The notes beneath the pieces were generated by a model that searched no databases, was not told the DNA's origin, and worked only from the letters and a program-made list of their open reading frames with translations. 64,000 nucleotides of DNA from Symbiodinium natans. Taxonomy: Eukaryota > Sar > Dinophyceae > Suessiales > Symbiodiniaceae. The stretch is taken from NCBI GenBank assembly GCA_905221605.1, contig CAJNDS010000713.1, positions 1 to 64,000 on the forward strand, in the 5' to 3' direction. Each line of letters begins with the position of its first letter. Position 1 is the first letter of the stretch. Both the position numbers and the translations under genes were made by a program. Positions 1 to 11,625 of this stretch are shown here, one piece after another.

Positions 1-933
1 CGATACAAGTCAAAGTGGCACCACACTACTCGATTTCTACCATCCCATACTCGGCTAACAGTATTCCCACCGATGCAAGTCAAAACAATAACACATTACT
101 CGGCTTCTAATATCCTATGCTCGGCTAGCAGTGTTCCCACCGATGCAAATCAAAGCGACGCCATACTACTCGACTTCTGATAGCCCATGCTCGGCCGATG
201 CAAGTCAAAGCGGCACCACACAACTCGCTTCTAACATCCCATGTTCGGCTAACAATATTCCCACCGATACAAATCAAAGCGGCACCACGCTACTCGGCTT
301 CTGACATCCCATGCTCGGATAGCAGTGTTCCCATCGACGCAAGTCAAGGCACGCAAGTCATAGCGGCGCCACTCTATTCGCTTCTGACATCCCATGCTCG
401 GCTAGCAGTGTTCCCACCGACGCAAATCAAAGTGGCACCACGCTACTCGGCTTCTGACATCCCATGCTCGCCTAGCAATGTTCCCACCGATGCAAGTCAA
501 AACGGCAGCAGACTATTCGGCTTCTGACATCCCATGCTCGGCTAGCAATATTCCCACCGATGCAAGTCAAAGCGGCACCACGCTACTCGGCTTCTGACCT
601 CCCATGCTCGGCTAACAATAGCTCGGCTAGCAGTGTTCCCACCGATGCAAGTCAAAGCGGCGCCACGCTACTCGGCTTCTGATATCCCATGCTCGGCTAG
701 AGTGTTCCCACCGTGACACGTCCAAGCGGCACCACGCTGCTCGGCTTCTGACATCCCATGTTCGGCTAGCAGTGATCCCACCGATGCAAGTCAAAGCGGT
801 ACCCCCGCTACACGGCTTCTGACATCCCATGCTCGGCTAGCAGTGCTCCCACCGATGCAAATCAAAGCGGCACCACGCTACTCGGCTTCTGACATCCCAT
901 GCTCGGCTAGCAGTGTTCCCACCGTGACACGTC
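1..933. repeat. 70-bp tandem satellite array (about 13 copies)
   Basis: The block CCCATGCTCGGCTAGCAGTG recurs at 391, 461 and 531 and throughout the stretch with a period of 70 bp. Units differ by point changes, one partial unit (near 180-200) and a variant ending in GTGACACGTCC (near 710 and 925). Seventy is not a multiple of three, so the open frames that cross it are not conserved coding sequence. The array runs off the left edge of the window, so its true length is unknown. Confidence 0.95.
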
Positions 934-1573
934 CGGGCCGGGAAGCGTTGCCCCGATCTCGGGGTCCAGCTGGACGGCGAGCAGCGTAAAAATCAGATAC
1001 GACCTGGCTAACACGCAAGCCCGAGACAAAATGGGCGGCGTGGATTCTGCAAATATCTTGCAATCGTAGGGAAGGTTCATATTCAGAAGATCCAGAGATT
1101 CAGTGCTCTGAGCCCTTGCGGATAAAGCCAAGATGCCTGCTGCCATGTTTCAGCTACACTTGCACGACGTGTTGCGAGCTTGAAAGCAAAAGCCACGCTA
1201 GAATCATGCCCTACGCTTCGTGCCTTCGGCCATGGGCAGCGAAAGCTAACACCTGAAAAGAGATCCCTGAATGCATTCCGCTGCAATAGCCCATGCCTCT
1301 AACGTCGACCTCACAAAGCTAATCGGAAGGGACCTGCTGGCACGCGCGAGGTGGGAAGTGTAAGTTCCGTACGCCTTCACGCGGATCCATTCGGCTCCAT
1401 GCGGCTTCAGTGGGTTTGGGGGTAAGCCCGTCCTCAATGCATCCCCGAGTTGTGTTGCGTTTGCCCGTGACATGCGCTCTAATGCCCCGAGCTGTGCTCC
1501 GCTTAACCGCGACATACGTTCTAATTCATGCAGCAAGAATACGGGCATCTAAGATAAGAAGGCTGCATCCGTT
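934..1573. other. no gene seen
   Basis: This is unique sequence after the satellite. Only short open frames with no recognisable domain are present on either strand. Confidence 0.5.
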
Positions 1574-1800
1574 TCCTAAATTTCCTGAAAATTTTGGGTG
1601 TGTAAATTTTCGGGAAATTTAGGAAAGCGATGAAGCAAATTTTCCGGAAATTTAGGGACCAGAAATTTTCCAGAAATTTAGGGGAACGAATCCGGCTTGC
1701 GGCCGTTGAAGAGGCCTAGCCTTTCAAAGGGCACAGCCCAGGCCCCAAAATTTCCCGGAAATCTCGCCGGGGTCCAGAAATTTCCAGAAAATTTTGGGGC
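1574..1800. repeat. cluster of GGAAATTT-type dyads
   Basis: Variants of the near-palindromes AAATTTCC/GGAAATTT and AAATTTTCCGGAAATTT recur at least six times in about 225 bp, separated by GC-rich spacers. Each can fold as a short hairpin. No coding frame spans the cluster. Confidence 0.7.
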
Positions 1801-2798
1801 TGGGGCGCTCCGGGACGTGACGCACCGCATAGGGCTTGTTTGACCGTAGCGTTTTATAGAGTAGATATATTAATCACGATGTACCCAGAAAAACAAAAAT
1901 ATAATTCCCCATTGATGTTTCTCTTGCATCGTCTCGATTCGTAGAATACGATTATGGAGTCCCCTCACATTTCAACAATGAAAGCGATCTAAATCCCAAC
2001 TCTCAGGGGCAATAAATTATGTTGAGGAAGCTCGGGTGGTTGCCGGACGCCGGAGCTGGTTTAGTGGAGGTCGGATCCAGGATATTCTAGATTGCTATGA
2101 ATTCTGACAGCAATAGAACTTATGTATGGAGAAGGGAACGACAAATACGGGACAAGTAAGTGAATCCGAGCTGAATTTCTAATCATCTCGTCATCCTCTA
2201 TGGCTACTGCTTCTACTTCTGCAACTGAACTCCTTTTCTGCAGTTGAAACTCTTATCGGTGCCATACTGGGTATCTAAGCACCACAAATCGATTCAGTAG
2301 GGCCAGGTCGACCCCGGACCAAACAGCATCATCTCCTTCTTCCTTATGCTTTGAATTGCGACCTTCGGGGTGCAAGAGTTCTGGACATCAGTAATAGCCT
2401 TAGGCTCCGCAGTCGGGGCCTAGGAATGTTCGGGTTACCCAAATCGCTCTGCCATTGGACTGGTTGAAATTTCATCTCTCAGCCCTCTTACCCAACAGTG
2501 GAAGAGTTGATGCCGTTGCTTGGCCAGGGCTTGCTTTGGGATGTTTCTGCATCCGACCCTGGCCAACGCCCATCTAGAACCGAATATGGCTGTGATTCTA
2601 AAGAACCACTACAAAACCCAAATTGAGACCGTCTTTATCTTGGGTTGGGCTGATGCCGACATGTGAGCTTGAGTCTCCAAATTCGTAGGCGTCCACTTGG
2701 TTCCGTGCAATTTTCCGGAACCCTTTCTGATCGGCCCGCTTGCATCTCGGGAAGCCATGCCCTGATGCCCGCTTTGCTATGTTGCCGTTGTGCTATTC
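1801..2798. other. no gene seen
   Basis: AT-richer non-coding sequence. No open frame has a recognisable domain and no tandem repeat is present. Confidence 0.5.
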
Positions 2799-3113
2799 AT
2801 GCAATTCTTGCTGTTCTATTGCCTTGCTGCTTTTGTTAGCTGGTGTGCTGCTTTCCAATTCACTGCCATCGCGCCACGACAGCGCAGTGCCGCAAGGCCG
2901 CAAGTGCCGAGAGCGTGGTTCACACATGCTGAACGAACCATGTCCAGCCCAAATGTCGGACTCCTAGCATGTGTATCTCGACACCCTACAGCACCCCTGC
3001 ATGTTGCACTATGCTGCACCTCTGCATCTCAAACAAGGGGCCCGTGGCGTCTGGGACCGTTCGCACTGCAAACATCCAACCCACACAATTTGCATCGAAA
3101 TCTGAATGGCTGA
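2799..3113 (+). CDS. possible first exon with a targeting presequence (weak)
   Basis: A frame starting at an ATG encodes a hydrophobic start (FLLFYCLAAFVSWCAAF), followed at once by an aromatic residue and a region rich in R, A, S and P. This is the general shape of a dinoflagellate bipartite plastid presequence (signal peptide followed by a transit peptide beginning with Phe). No downstream mature domain was found, and the strand is opposite to all well-supported genes here. It may be chance. Confidence 0.2.
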   Translation: MQFLLFYCLAAFVSWCAAFQFTAIAPRQRSAARPQVPRAWFTHAERTMSSPNVGLLACVSRHPTAPLHVALCCTSASQTRGPWRLGPFALQTSNPHNLHRNLNG

Positions 3114-4298
3114 CCCTGAAACACTGAAAGCTTACTCCCTTCTCACAAACCATGCAACAAATCAAAGGGTCCCAGCTCTGCAGACGGAGTGCCCCAAGTT
3201 CATAGTTTGTGCAGGTAGAAGAAAATCTAGTTCGTGGGATCCCGAACCGCTAGAATCGCAAACCTTCACCGTGAAACCCTAAACCCTGAGCTGCAACTTC
3301 CAGCCTCTACGTCCGCATGATGGATGCACATTGCCTCCCCAGCATCACCGATCAGGACTCCGTCGTGATCGTCCTCGCGAAGGCTCGGCGGTCAAACCCG
3401 ATCCCCTTAGGATTGAAGTTGCTTTTTCAAGGGGGGTCCTATACTACCAGGAACATCAAAACCCACATGCAGGGTTGCTGTTCACAACAACTCTCCACTC
3501 AGCTCGATCAATAGTTCGATCCCTAAGCCCTAAGTGGCAAAGCCTCATTGGCCTCGATGCCACTTCTTTGAACACCAAAAAAATCCAACCCAAGCCCTAA
3601 GAAGGCCCCGGAAGCAGAACCCCCCGCCAAAAACAAAAACTGCACCATCAACCCGTGTCCAGCTCATCATCTGGATCCCACAAGTCTTCTGCCATATGGG
3701 TTTCAGACTAATGGCCTGGAAATCAATCTCGGGCCTGGAAGAAGCTGCAGCCAGGAAGGACGCACACTTCAAGGGCTGGGAACTATCCTCAGTTTAGGGG
3801 ACAGCATGTGCCTAGTGGCTTGCTGAAGTACGAGTGTAGCATTCCCAAACCATTTTGTTTTCTGCAGGTTTCACCAGGTCACTGCATGCTTTTTTCATGT
3901 TCCTTCCAACAAGAACTTCAGACTCATTCTGAGGTCAACTTAGGTCCTTAAGGTTCTCCTGATTCCCTCACTCAACAAACGGAACCTTGTTGAGCCTTGT
4001 GACCCCAAAGCTCCAAAGCAAACTCCCCATGAAAAACAGGCTAGCTCTGGGACTCTTCTATGAATTGAGGGGTGCAGGGTACGAGACCTCAAGTTGACCC
4101 AACATGCTTTTGAGCTTTTTTGCACATGAGGGTCTCCCACTTCACAAGCTTGGTCATATCCCTTTCAGGATGCAAGCAAGGTGCAGAGGTGCTCTCCGAC
4201 TGCCGTGAGAAACTGCGCAAAGGTGCGCGCAAAGGGCCGTGCAGCGAAGTTGTCGCTGCGACCCTACTTGCCCTACTTCGACCCGGTCTTGGACCGTC
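3114..4298. other. no gene seen
   Basis: This stretch lies 3' of the minus-strand membrane gene. Short frames on both strands lack domain similarity, and isolated CCCTAAA words occur near 3280 and 3590. Confidence 0.5.
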
Positions 4299-6248
4299 TT
4301 ATGAGCACGTTAGCGGCTGCGACCACCACAAGGCCTCTTCAAGTCTGATTGTGAGCGGGATGGGCTCAGGGCAGACCCCTAAATAATATCCCATACCCAC
4401 GTAGAGGGTCAGTGAGATGCCGCAGATGCTGGCGCCCAGCTGCATGACTGTCAGCGTTTCTGACAACCTTTGCGGACGTACTCCGTGCAGCCGTAGTGGC
4501 ACCTGCCTCGCGTGAATCCCGCGACGGTCCTTGCACATAACTTGCTTGGGGTGCAAGGGATGCAGTGGCTCATATAGATGCGTCATGCTCTCACGCCATG
4601 GATCCAAAGGCAGCAGGCGAAGCAGCACCACAGCATCTTCCAACACCTCCGCCGCCACAACAACAAAGAAAAGGATCAAGGTGTGGTTGTTGAAGAGCGC
4701 TTCCGAGGCAGGACTACCGAGCCAACTGAGCCGGAAGATGACGTAGGAGGCAAAGAGAACGAAGCGGTGGTAGCCGCAGGAAACGCGCGCATGACGATGG
4801 ATCATGCCATAGCATCCCAGACAGACCGACTTTTGGAGTTTCTGTGGCAGCACTGTGGTCCACAGAGTCAGTTGATATCCATGCCGAACGAACAGATTAT
4901 TCACGAACAGGACCAGCACGCTGCCAAGCCAGTCCCAGCGCCATTCAGGGCTGCGTGCAGCAACGCTGATGAGGCTCACCAAGCGAGTGCCCTCACACAA
5001 GGAATGGGCCCAGTTAATCATCATGAGGACGGGCGGATGCTGATCGCCATAAACGATGCGCTTTTGATCTCCGGCACGTGGCCATACGAGCTTCATGTAA
5101 GCTCGCTCCATCAAGCTGACAGCAGCCAACTCGGAAGCAGTAGTGGACAAGCTAAGGAATGTCCCCGCCAGAATGTTGCTCGACCCTTCAAGGAACATGA
5201 AGCCTAGGATGATGGAATACTGGGCGAAGAGCAGGATAACATTCATCGAAAACATGAATGCGGTCCAAACAAGGTGCCTCCCGGTGTCCTGTGTTTGGGT
5301 TGCTCCAGAACTTGGATGCGACGTACGACAACCGCGAGCTATAACGAAGCCGCAGGCCAACTGTGCCAAACTCGAAATCTCGAAGGCAGATGCTTCGAAG
5401 ACGAAAAACTGTGGGCGCGAGCCCCGAAAGAGCAGTATGAAGAAGAACTCGACCAAAGTCCACACGACGGCGCCAAAAAGTGTGGCTACAGTGGCAGCAT
5501 GGAGCGGCTGCCGCCGTCCAAGAAGGGTATCGACGAGCAACTGCGTCCAAACGTGCCCGCCAACCGTCAAAGTGCGATTTGCCCACCACCATCCGTCAAA
5601 ATCTTCTGCTTGGGCACTCCGCTCGCCTGTATAAAGAAGGCCGAAATTCATGGAGCCGAAGAAGAGATACGCCAGAATGCCAGCAAGATATGCTGGTCCA
5701 CCAAAAGGAGTAAAAATCACTGGCTTTGCCTCTTCCTGCTGTACGCTGACGTTCACTTGCTGCACATACGCAGCTTCCTCATCAGCCCCTGAAGCATCCA
5801 CAAAAAGCACAGCACCGGACAGCTGCCAACACAGGACATCGCCTTGCAGCACACGTATGCCCGCAACACGGTTCTGGCCGTCCAAAAGCAGCTCATAGCG
5901 ACCGCCGTCAGGTAGAGCCACAATATCAGGGCCAGAACGCATGAAGCCATAGTCCCAACTGCCAAAGCGATGCCGCAACTGGCTCACCTCACGGCAGGCT
6001 TGGTCAAGTGCTGGTGGCTGCCATATGAACGTCTCTTCATCGAAGGATGCCAGGTCATGCTCATACACAGCCCCTTTCGGGGCTGGCTGATGTGAAAGTT
6101 GTGTCCAAAGAAGGCATGCCCGACCCCCTGCATCGAGCCGCCTTTGCAGCAAGAGCTCGGCTGCGGGTCCAGTCCCCACTATGATAAGGTTCACGTCGAG
6201 CAGTTTCCATGTCCCGTCCTCGCCTGGGGCACTCTCCCAAAATTTCAT
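4299..6248 (-). CDS. FAD-type Rossmann domain fused to a polytopic membrane domain
   Basis: A single uninterrupted frame of about 649 residues runs from the ATG at 6248; three further upstream codons, beginning GTG, are also open. Near residue 20 the segment VNLIIVGTGPAAELLLQRRL has the beta-alpha-beta dinucleotide-binding pattern (GxGxxxE). Near residue 150 a VDASG motif occurs, of the kind that closes the FAD-binding region in lycopene-cyclase-like and related flavin oxidoreductases. From about residue 185 to the end there are about ten hydrophobic segments, for example AYLAGILAYLFFGSMNFGLL and GSVLVLFVNNLF. I know of no family with this order. The flavin half is short (about 170 aa) for a full oxidoreductase, so it may be degenerate or purely structural. 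Being intronless in a gene-fragmented region suggests a retrogene or one very long exon. An AG about 18 bp upstream of the GTG could be a splice acceptor, so the N-terminus may be incomplete. Membrane location is predicted; function is unknown. Confidence 0.75.
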   Translation of the reverse strand: MKFWESAPGEDGTWKLLDVNLIIVGTGPAAELLLQRRLDAGGRACLLWTQLSHQPAPKGAVYEHDLASFDEETFIWQPPALDQACREVSQLRHRFGSWDYGFMRSGPDIVALPDGGRYELLLDGQNRVAGIRVLQGDVLCWQLSGAVLFVDASGADEEAAYVQQVNVSVQQEEAKPVIFTPFGGPAYLAGILAYLFFGSMNFGLLYTGERSAQAEDFDGWWWANRTLTVGGHVWTQLLVDTLLGRRQPLHAATVATLFGAVVWTLVEFFFILLFRGSRPQFFVFEASAFEISSLAQLACGFVIARGCRTSHPSSGATQTQDTGRHLVWTAFMFSMNVILLFAQYSIILGFMFLEGSSNILAGTFLSLSTTASELAAVSLMERAYMKLVWPRAGDQKRIVYGDQHPPVLMMINWAHSLCEGTRLVSLISVAARSPEWRWDWLGSVLVLFVNNLFVRHGYQLTLWTTVLPQKLQKSVCLGCYGMIHRHARVSCGYHRFVLFASYVIFRLSWLGSPASEALFNNHTLILFFVVVAAEVLEDAVVLLRLLPLDPWRESMTHLYEPLHPLHPKQVMCKDRRGIHARQVPLRLHGVRPQRLSETLTVMQLGASICGISLTLYVGMGYYLGVCPEPIPLTIRLEEALWWSQPLTCS

Positions 6249-6495
6249 GAGTCTCACACGTGTTTTTGGGTATCTGCCTTAGGTCTGTGCATTAGGGAAT
6301 GTTCTGCAGAAGTCCTTAAGGCTAATGTGGCTATACAGAGAATGTGGGGTGTTGATGTGCATGCCCTCTTCCTGCATCTGCTCCCAACTCCGAGAAGCTG
6401 TCGCAGGGCTCCTGGGACCTGACCCGGACGATGCCCTGTCCTGGACTGGCGCGGTGGTCAATCTGACATTTCGGCTGGACTGGTGCTGATTCCAT
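6249..6495 (-). other. possible upstream exon of the 4.3-6.2 kb gene
   Basis: A frame starting at the ATG at 6493-6495 (MESAPVQPKCQIDHRASPGQ) stays open for about 55 codons just upstream of the membrane gene and on its strand. The region between ends in an AG acceptor-like site at about 6268. No domain is recognisable. Confidence 0.2.
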
Positions 6496-8739
6496 CGTGA
6501 TGTTTGCCTCGGCAACTCACCACAAGCACATAAAACATGTTGGGCCCTGGTAAGGGGGAATTAGCCAGCTGACCTAAAAACACTGGCAACTAATTCTCCA
6601 ACTACGTACTAAGAAAAGCCGGAAACATCTTCGTGCGTGTCAAACCTTTGCTCTTGCTTCGTCATGCACGGGGACACCGTCTGCAAACATCTTCTCCGGG
6701 AATGAGGTATTGTCGACGGCTCTATCAGTGCCGCAGCAGGTTCGCATCCCACAGTTGAAGAAACTCACCTGACATTTGTCGGAGACGTCCTGGAAGCCTT
6801 AGCTGACTCTTGGGCACCTGGGAACTAATATTTAGATCTCTTCGTGTAAGCAACGAAAAAATCAAAAAGCTAAATCAGCTAAACTCCCAAGAGCATGCCC
6901 AAAAAACTCAAAACGTTCAACAACCCTGGCTCGGAAACTACAGACAGCCACGAAGCAAGGTACATCAATGCTGGTTGTATCCACCATGGCTCTGCATCTG
7001 CTATGAAGCCGTGCTGTCGGATCTGCGAAGGAGCAAGCTCTTTTTCCACGCAGCTTGAGATTATTATTGACTCTAGCACTATCAACATTGTTACCCTTTT
7101 CGGTCTTCGTGCACCGTGTAGATCGCAGGCAAACGCAATGTGATGATGACTATCTTGTGTACTTTGCTTATCATTCATACTTTGTCATCAGGACCCCGGA
7201 ACGCCCCTCGCTCTGTGCAAAGTACCTGCAGCAAGCAAAGTATCTGGACTGTGCTTAGCACATCGCAGTCCGGTTGCTGTAGCAGCCGAAAAGCTCAACG
7301 AAAAGTTGCTGTGGTGTAGTATGGCATACTATACTACGCCAGACTGGACTGCAGTATACTATACTACAAAAAACTCTATCTATCGCACCTGTGAGGCCCG
7401 TGGGGCCTTCAGGGCATAACGTCTTCATTCAAGACTGCGACGCAGGGCGACAAGATTCTGCAGGCTTCGAGACTCGCGGAGTGTATGGGTTTCGGGGCTT
7501 CTGGGCCCAGCAACTTGCAGGTGTCACAGAGCCGACTCGGGCTGTTGGTGCAAGGCTTGCGAGGGCCAGATGTTTGGCCTTCACCCCGATTCTCCGAGGA
7601 TAAGCTGAGATGGGGCCTGCCGGCCGGATCCTTTGCAAACGGACGTGCCGGATGAGCGATTTCCCGGAGCACATGGGTCACATTCTGCACTTCGTGACTT
7701 AACCAGCATCCGCAGAACGATCTGGGAAGACGCACGGGGGGCCGACTTTCCGGCGGCGCGCTTGCCTCGTTGACGCTTCCTGCAGCTGTTCGAGCTTAAC
7801 TGGGCCATTTGCTGACCTGCTGTTTCTGCTTAAGAGTTTCGGGTTTAGGGTGCGAGAACTCCAAGTGGAGGAACTAATGATGACACTTTCGGACCTCCCC
7901 GAAAGTTCGGCAGGGACTGGCTTCTCAGGCATGCCTTCTGCACGTACTGCCTCGTGAAGACTCACTTACTTGTTCCTATTCTGAGCCATATGTATATCCT
8001 TACACCGTCAGCCACCCTGCTTCTTGCCGAAGACAGAATCCTACTGGGGATTTCGCAAGATAGCAGCCCTGTGCAACACATAAGCCTTGTTTCTGCAGTA
8101 CCATTACTACGGTCCGCCGAGAAGCCCGAAGAGCTTTTGACAAATAGGCGCGAATACCGGGCTCCTCCGAAGAAGTAAGGAAAAACTGTGCGTCCCAAAC
8201 GGCGAGGGGCATGCAAGCAGAAAACCTGTGCTTTGGCAGATCTTTCAGCAAGGCGACTAGTCCCCAATGGTGACACTCTTTTGATACACCTTTTTGCTAC
8301 GCCTGGCCTCGCAGGACACCTGATGGCAGGTGCCCTCGAGCTGCAAATACAGAGACGGTCCGAACACACGAAAGCACAGTGCCGGAGGATTGGCCTTTGG
8401 CCAAGGGCACTGGTCGGAACGTCAGGGCTGTTGAGCTGCAAAAACGAACCCCTTGGACTCTGTAGACCTCACACTGCTCAACAATCCCGGAGGGCCGCAA
8501 AACTGCCGCAAAGACCTTGTGATGGTTGGAGTGGCACAAGCCGTGACTTTTGTTCCATGATGTTCTTTTTGGGGGATCAGACAATGAGGACCTTCAGGAG
8601 GCATCAGGTCTTCTTCGCCTGGATATACAATATACATGATGTGGCCTACAATCATCAGGCCATCCACAACCATCCGCAGCCGGCATCACGACCAATAACC
8701 TCTGCAATTCTCCCGAGAGACTGCACTACAAAGAGGCGC
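6496..8739. other. no confident gene; short direct and inverted repeats near 7316-7366
   Basis: Several overlapping frames occur (for example 7962-8441 minus and 8188-8775 plus), but none has a domain. At 7316-7366 the words GTAGTATGGCATACTATACTAC and GTATACTATACTAC form a small dyad plus direct repeat. Confidence 0.5.
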
Positions 8740-8795
8740 TTGTCGCCGAAGAACAAAGTACAAAACGCCACATAAGACACCAATGTTGTGGGAAT
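8740..8795 (-). CDS. membrane-segment exon, possibly from a Cys-loop (pentameric) channel-like protein
   Basis: After an AAG acceptor at about 8796 the minus strand reads IPTTLVSYVAFCTLFFGD. This resembles the first transmembrane segment of pentameric ligand-gated channels, which in protists is often a P-x-x-L-x-S-x-x-x-F pattern. Only this one segment supports the reading. The flanking frames upstream and downstream do not extend it convincingly, so it may be a gene remnant. Confidence 0.25.
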
Positions 8796-8935
8796 CTTGA
8801 GGGCGTCTCAAGAATTGCGCCATGTGCTTGCACGATCAGCACGCAAGAGGCCTGTCCTCAGCTGCACATGAGCTAGCTGGTCGAACCTGCCTTGATCTGT
8901 TGAACTTAATGAACCCGAGTGGGCCTGCCGAGAGA

Positions 8936-8966
8936 AAGAGAGAGCCAGAGAGAGAGAGAGAGAGTA
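8936..8966. repeat. GA microsatellite
   Basis: A run of GA dinucleotides, interrupted twice. Confidence 0.9.
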
Positions 8967-9198
8967 GCCCTTGAATTGGAAGTGCTGCCTACGACGCTCC
9001 AAATGTCAAGCTTGGCGTGTAGTGTGTAGCAGCTTGAAGCAAGAAGCAGGTTCCTACGGCGCCCTCAAACCCTAAACCCAAAACCCTTGACCCTGAAACC
9101 TAAACCCACGTTGCAAGGCGCAATGTTTTGCCGGGCTTCCCACGAGAAGAAGCTCCAGACTCTCTCGAAACCCTCGCAGGGCACCTTCTCGTGGCATT

Positions 9199-9300
9199 TG
9201 GGGGTCCGACAATCGGGGTACCTTATTGGGGTCCTTATTATATGGGGATCCTACTATCTGGAGGTTTATATTAGGGCCCCTCATTTTCGTAAACCCCCAT
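9199..9300. mobile_element. GGGTTTACGA-family inverted-repeat element, copy 1
   Basis: A piece of about 100 bp ends in TTTTCGTAAACCCCCAT. It shares with the other copies an internal order of GGGGTACCTTATT, GGGGTCC, GGGGATCCTACTA, then TATATTAGGG. The left end (TGGGGGTCCGACAAT) is a diverged inverted copy of the right end. The size, terminal inverted repeats and lack of coding sequence fit a MITE-like element or introner-like unit. Confidence 0.7.
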
Positions 9301-9833
9301 TCATTCTCTGCAAAGGGCGCAGCCACCAGGTGCAATATCTGATAGAGCCATAATGATTAGTATAACGAACAACCAACACATTTCATGGTAGTACTCAATT
9401 CATATGGAATATGGTTATGTTCTTATATGATTATATATGATCAAAAAAAAGTAAATATACATAAACAAATACTGAGTTACTAAACTTGAATATTATTACA
9501 TTAAGGCAAACCATGCGCGAAGCGAAAGGCTTGCCTTTTCGGGGCTGAAGAGGACACAGGAAACAATGCAACCCGTTGCCGCAAAACTGGGCTTCCATGA
9601 AACCCATATGGGCATTTGCAGAAAAAGGGGTACCCCTTCTATTCCCCAAGTAGAACAGAATCCCCCTTAAAAAGGGATCCCCGAAGTTCGTTGAAGGGTA
9701 CCCGTATCAGTTCGGAAAGCCCATATAGCTTTTTAAAAGGCCCCCAACGCCGGCCCACCTCCTTAATCCCGCGGAGGTAGCCGGCTCCGAGCATCAGCGT
9801 CAGCAGGCTCGAGGTCAGCTCCGACACGATCTC

Positions 9834-9938
9834 GGGCGTTTACGAAATTAGGGGGTGCCATATTGGGGTCCTTGCTATCAGGGGATCCTACTGTTTTGAG
9901 ATCTATATTAAGGGTCCCTTGTTTTCGTAAACCCGCAT
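9834..9938. mobile_element. GGGTTTACGA-family inverted-repeat element, copy 2
   Basis: Same layout as the copy at 9199-9300: left end GCGTTTACGAAATT, internal ATTGGGGTCCTT and GGGGATCCTACTG, right end TTTTCGTAAACCCGCAT. A related but scrambled sequence (GGGGTACCCC, AAAAAGGGATCCCC, GGGTACCC) lies between the two copies at about 9628-9705. Confidence 0.75.
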
Positions 9939-11270
9939 CTTGGCCCGAGTTTGAGGGCTTTAGCGGACAGCCAAATTTGTCGCAAGTCTGTGGGGACGCT
10001 TGTTTCAGGCTTGTGGTGGAGGATTTTGGGACTGAGGTGAAGGATTTGGGGTTTAGGGATTCTAGTCCAACGCCTCCCAGAGTCCCTTGGATTGCAGTAC
10101 CTTCTTAGCCCTTTTGGCCTTGACCCCTTACATGTCCTACTGACACCCACGCACCCTTGCGTCTGCATCTTTTCGTGTGGTGTCTGCACGCAGGAATTGT
10201 AAGACGTTTACCCCCCCACTCCAAACAAAAAACAGCCCTGCAGACGTTCAATAAGTCAAGATGATGTAGGGCAAGTCGCAGCGATGAAGCACAGCTGACC
10301 TCAAGCCATCGGTGTGAAGCTGTCGGGGGCAGGGGGGCTTGAAGGCTGAGCTGGGGCCCGAAAAAGCCGCAGGCAATCTTTGGCAGAGGCAATAACTCTG
10401 ATCACACACACACACACACCTGCAAGAAGCGGATGTTATAAGTTTCATCTTCCGAAAAGAGACGGTGAAAGCACGACATTCAAAGCAACCGCTCACTTGC
10501 AGTCTTGGGGCAGTGGAAGGGCATTTCCCTGAGACCATGCCTTCAGGGCTCCAGCTGAAGCTTGGTTCGGGGGCTTCAGGCTATCATGGGGCTCTCGGGT
10601 ACTCTGCAGCTGCGCGTTATGCAAGGTTGTTGAAACTGAAGAGCCCCTTACTAGGTGTCGATTTCAACAGTCCCCAACATTATTACTCATTAGGGCTCCA
10701 TATGAAACAATAAGGGAAAGAAACAATTATCCCGAATCGATACCTAGCTTACGACGGCTGAGCCACACTGAATGCTCCCTGCAGCTCATGATTCTACTAC
10801 CCAGCAAGTTCTGAAGCCCAATCCCCAAATCCCCCAAACTTTCATCCCAGCAAGAACCCCAAACCGTAAACCCTAATCCGAGCTTCTGATTAGTGGGTGG
10901 GGCCCCCCCCCCCCCCCTCTCACAATAAGGAATGCAGGGTTCCGCAATAGTTGGACCGTGGCCCTGTATTGATTCTCTATTAAAAACAATACGATGCAGA
11001 TCCCTGAGCTGCTGTAGCTTTGCGTCTCCGCAAGCAAAACAAGAAGCCTGCCGACAGATTTTTGAACCCCCCCCAAAAAAAATCCTTTAAATGTGGGGGG
11101 TTTGTCCCATACGAAATCCACCCTAATGGAAAGTAGTCTTCCGGCGGGCTTCCGGCCAAAAAAAATTTCTTTAAATGTGGGGGTATTAATTAATCAGATG
11201 CTCGGACTAAGGCCTAAACCCTAAACCCCTAAACCCTAAACCCTACCCAAGGCAAGCTGCAAAGCCAGAG
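9939..11270. other. no gene seen; AC microsatellite and poly-C tracts
   Basis: Holds an (AC)n run near 10402-10420, a C tract near 10903-10918, two similar short A- and G-rich segments (AAAAAAATCCTTTAAATGTG near 11080 and a close copy near 11160), and CCCTAAA words at 11213-11245. No supported gene. Confidence 0.5.
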
Positions 11271-11620
11271 GTGGGTTCAGAGATCGAAGCTGTCCGCACT
11301 TCCGGCGCAGGCGGCCGTAGTCTTGGTGCAGCATTCTGGGGGCATTGTGGCTCCAAAAGTGCAGCTGGCTTTCTACAGCCTACTGTAGAAAGCGCTGTGC
11401 TCAAGAAGTGGTTTTGGGATGGCGAAGCGGCCTGTCATTGTGCCCAGGGTGTGGAGCACAGATTCAGCCAAGCTGCAACTGTCCTGCGCTGGACCCAACG
11501 AAACCTCAGCAGGCTAACGCTGGAAAAGGATGTTATATCGATTCTGCGCGCCGCGATCTCACAAGCATCAAGCTGCGGATTCACAGGCTCTCAGAGCTGA
11601 AAAGAAGCCCTCCCCTCTCA
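11271..11620 (+). CDS. possible exon with a CPGCG zinc-ribbon-like motif (weak)
   Basis: A plus-strand frame contains SLCPGCGAQIQPSCNC followed by DPTKP. The C-x-x-C-G pattern recalls the zinc ribbon at the start of YqeH/NOA1-type GTPases, where CPGCG-x-x-x-Q is typical, but no GTPase motif follows within the window. A second plus-strand frame is equally long. The strand is opposite to the supported genes, so this could be chance. Confidence 0.2.
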
Positions 11621-11625
11621 AACCC

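Noticed and set aside
198-1146. Open frames across the left satellite
   Set aside because: The 70-bp period shifts frame each unit, and the frames end within a few units.
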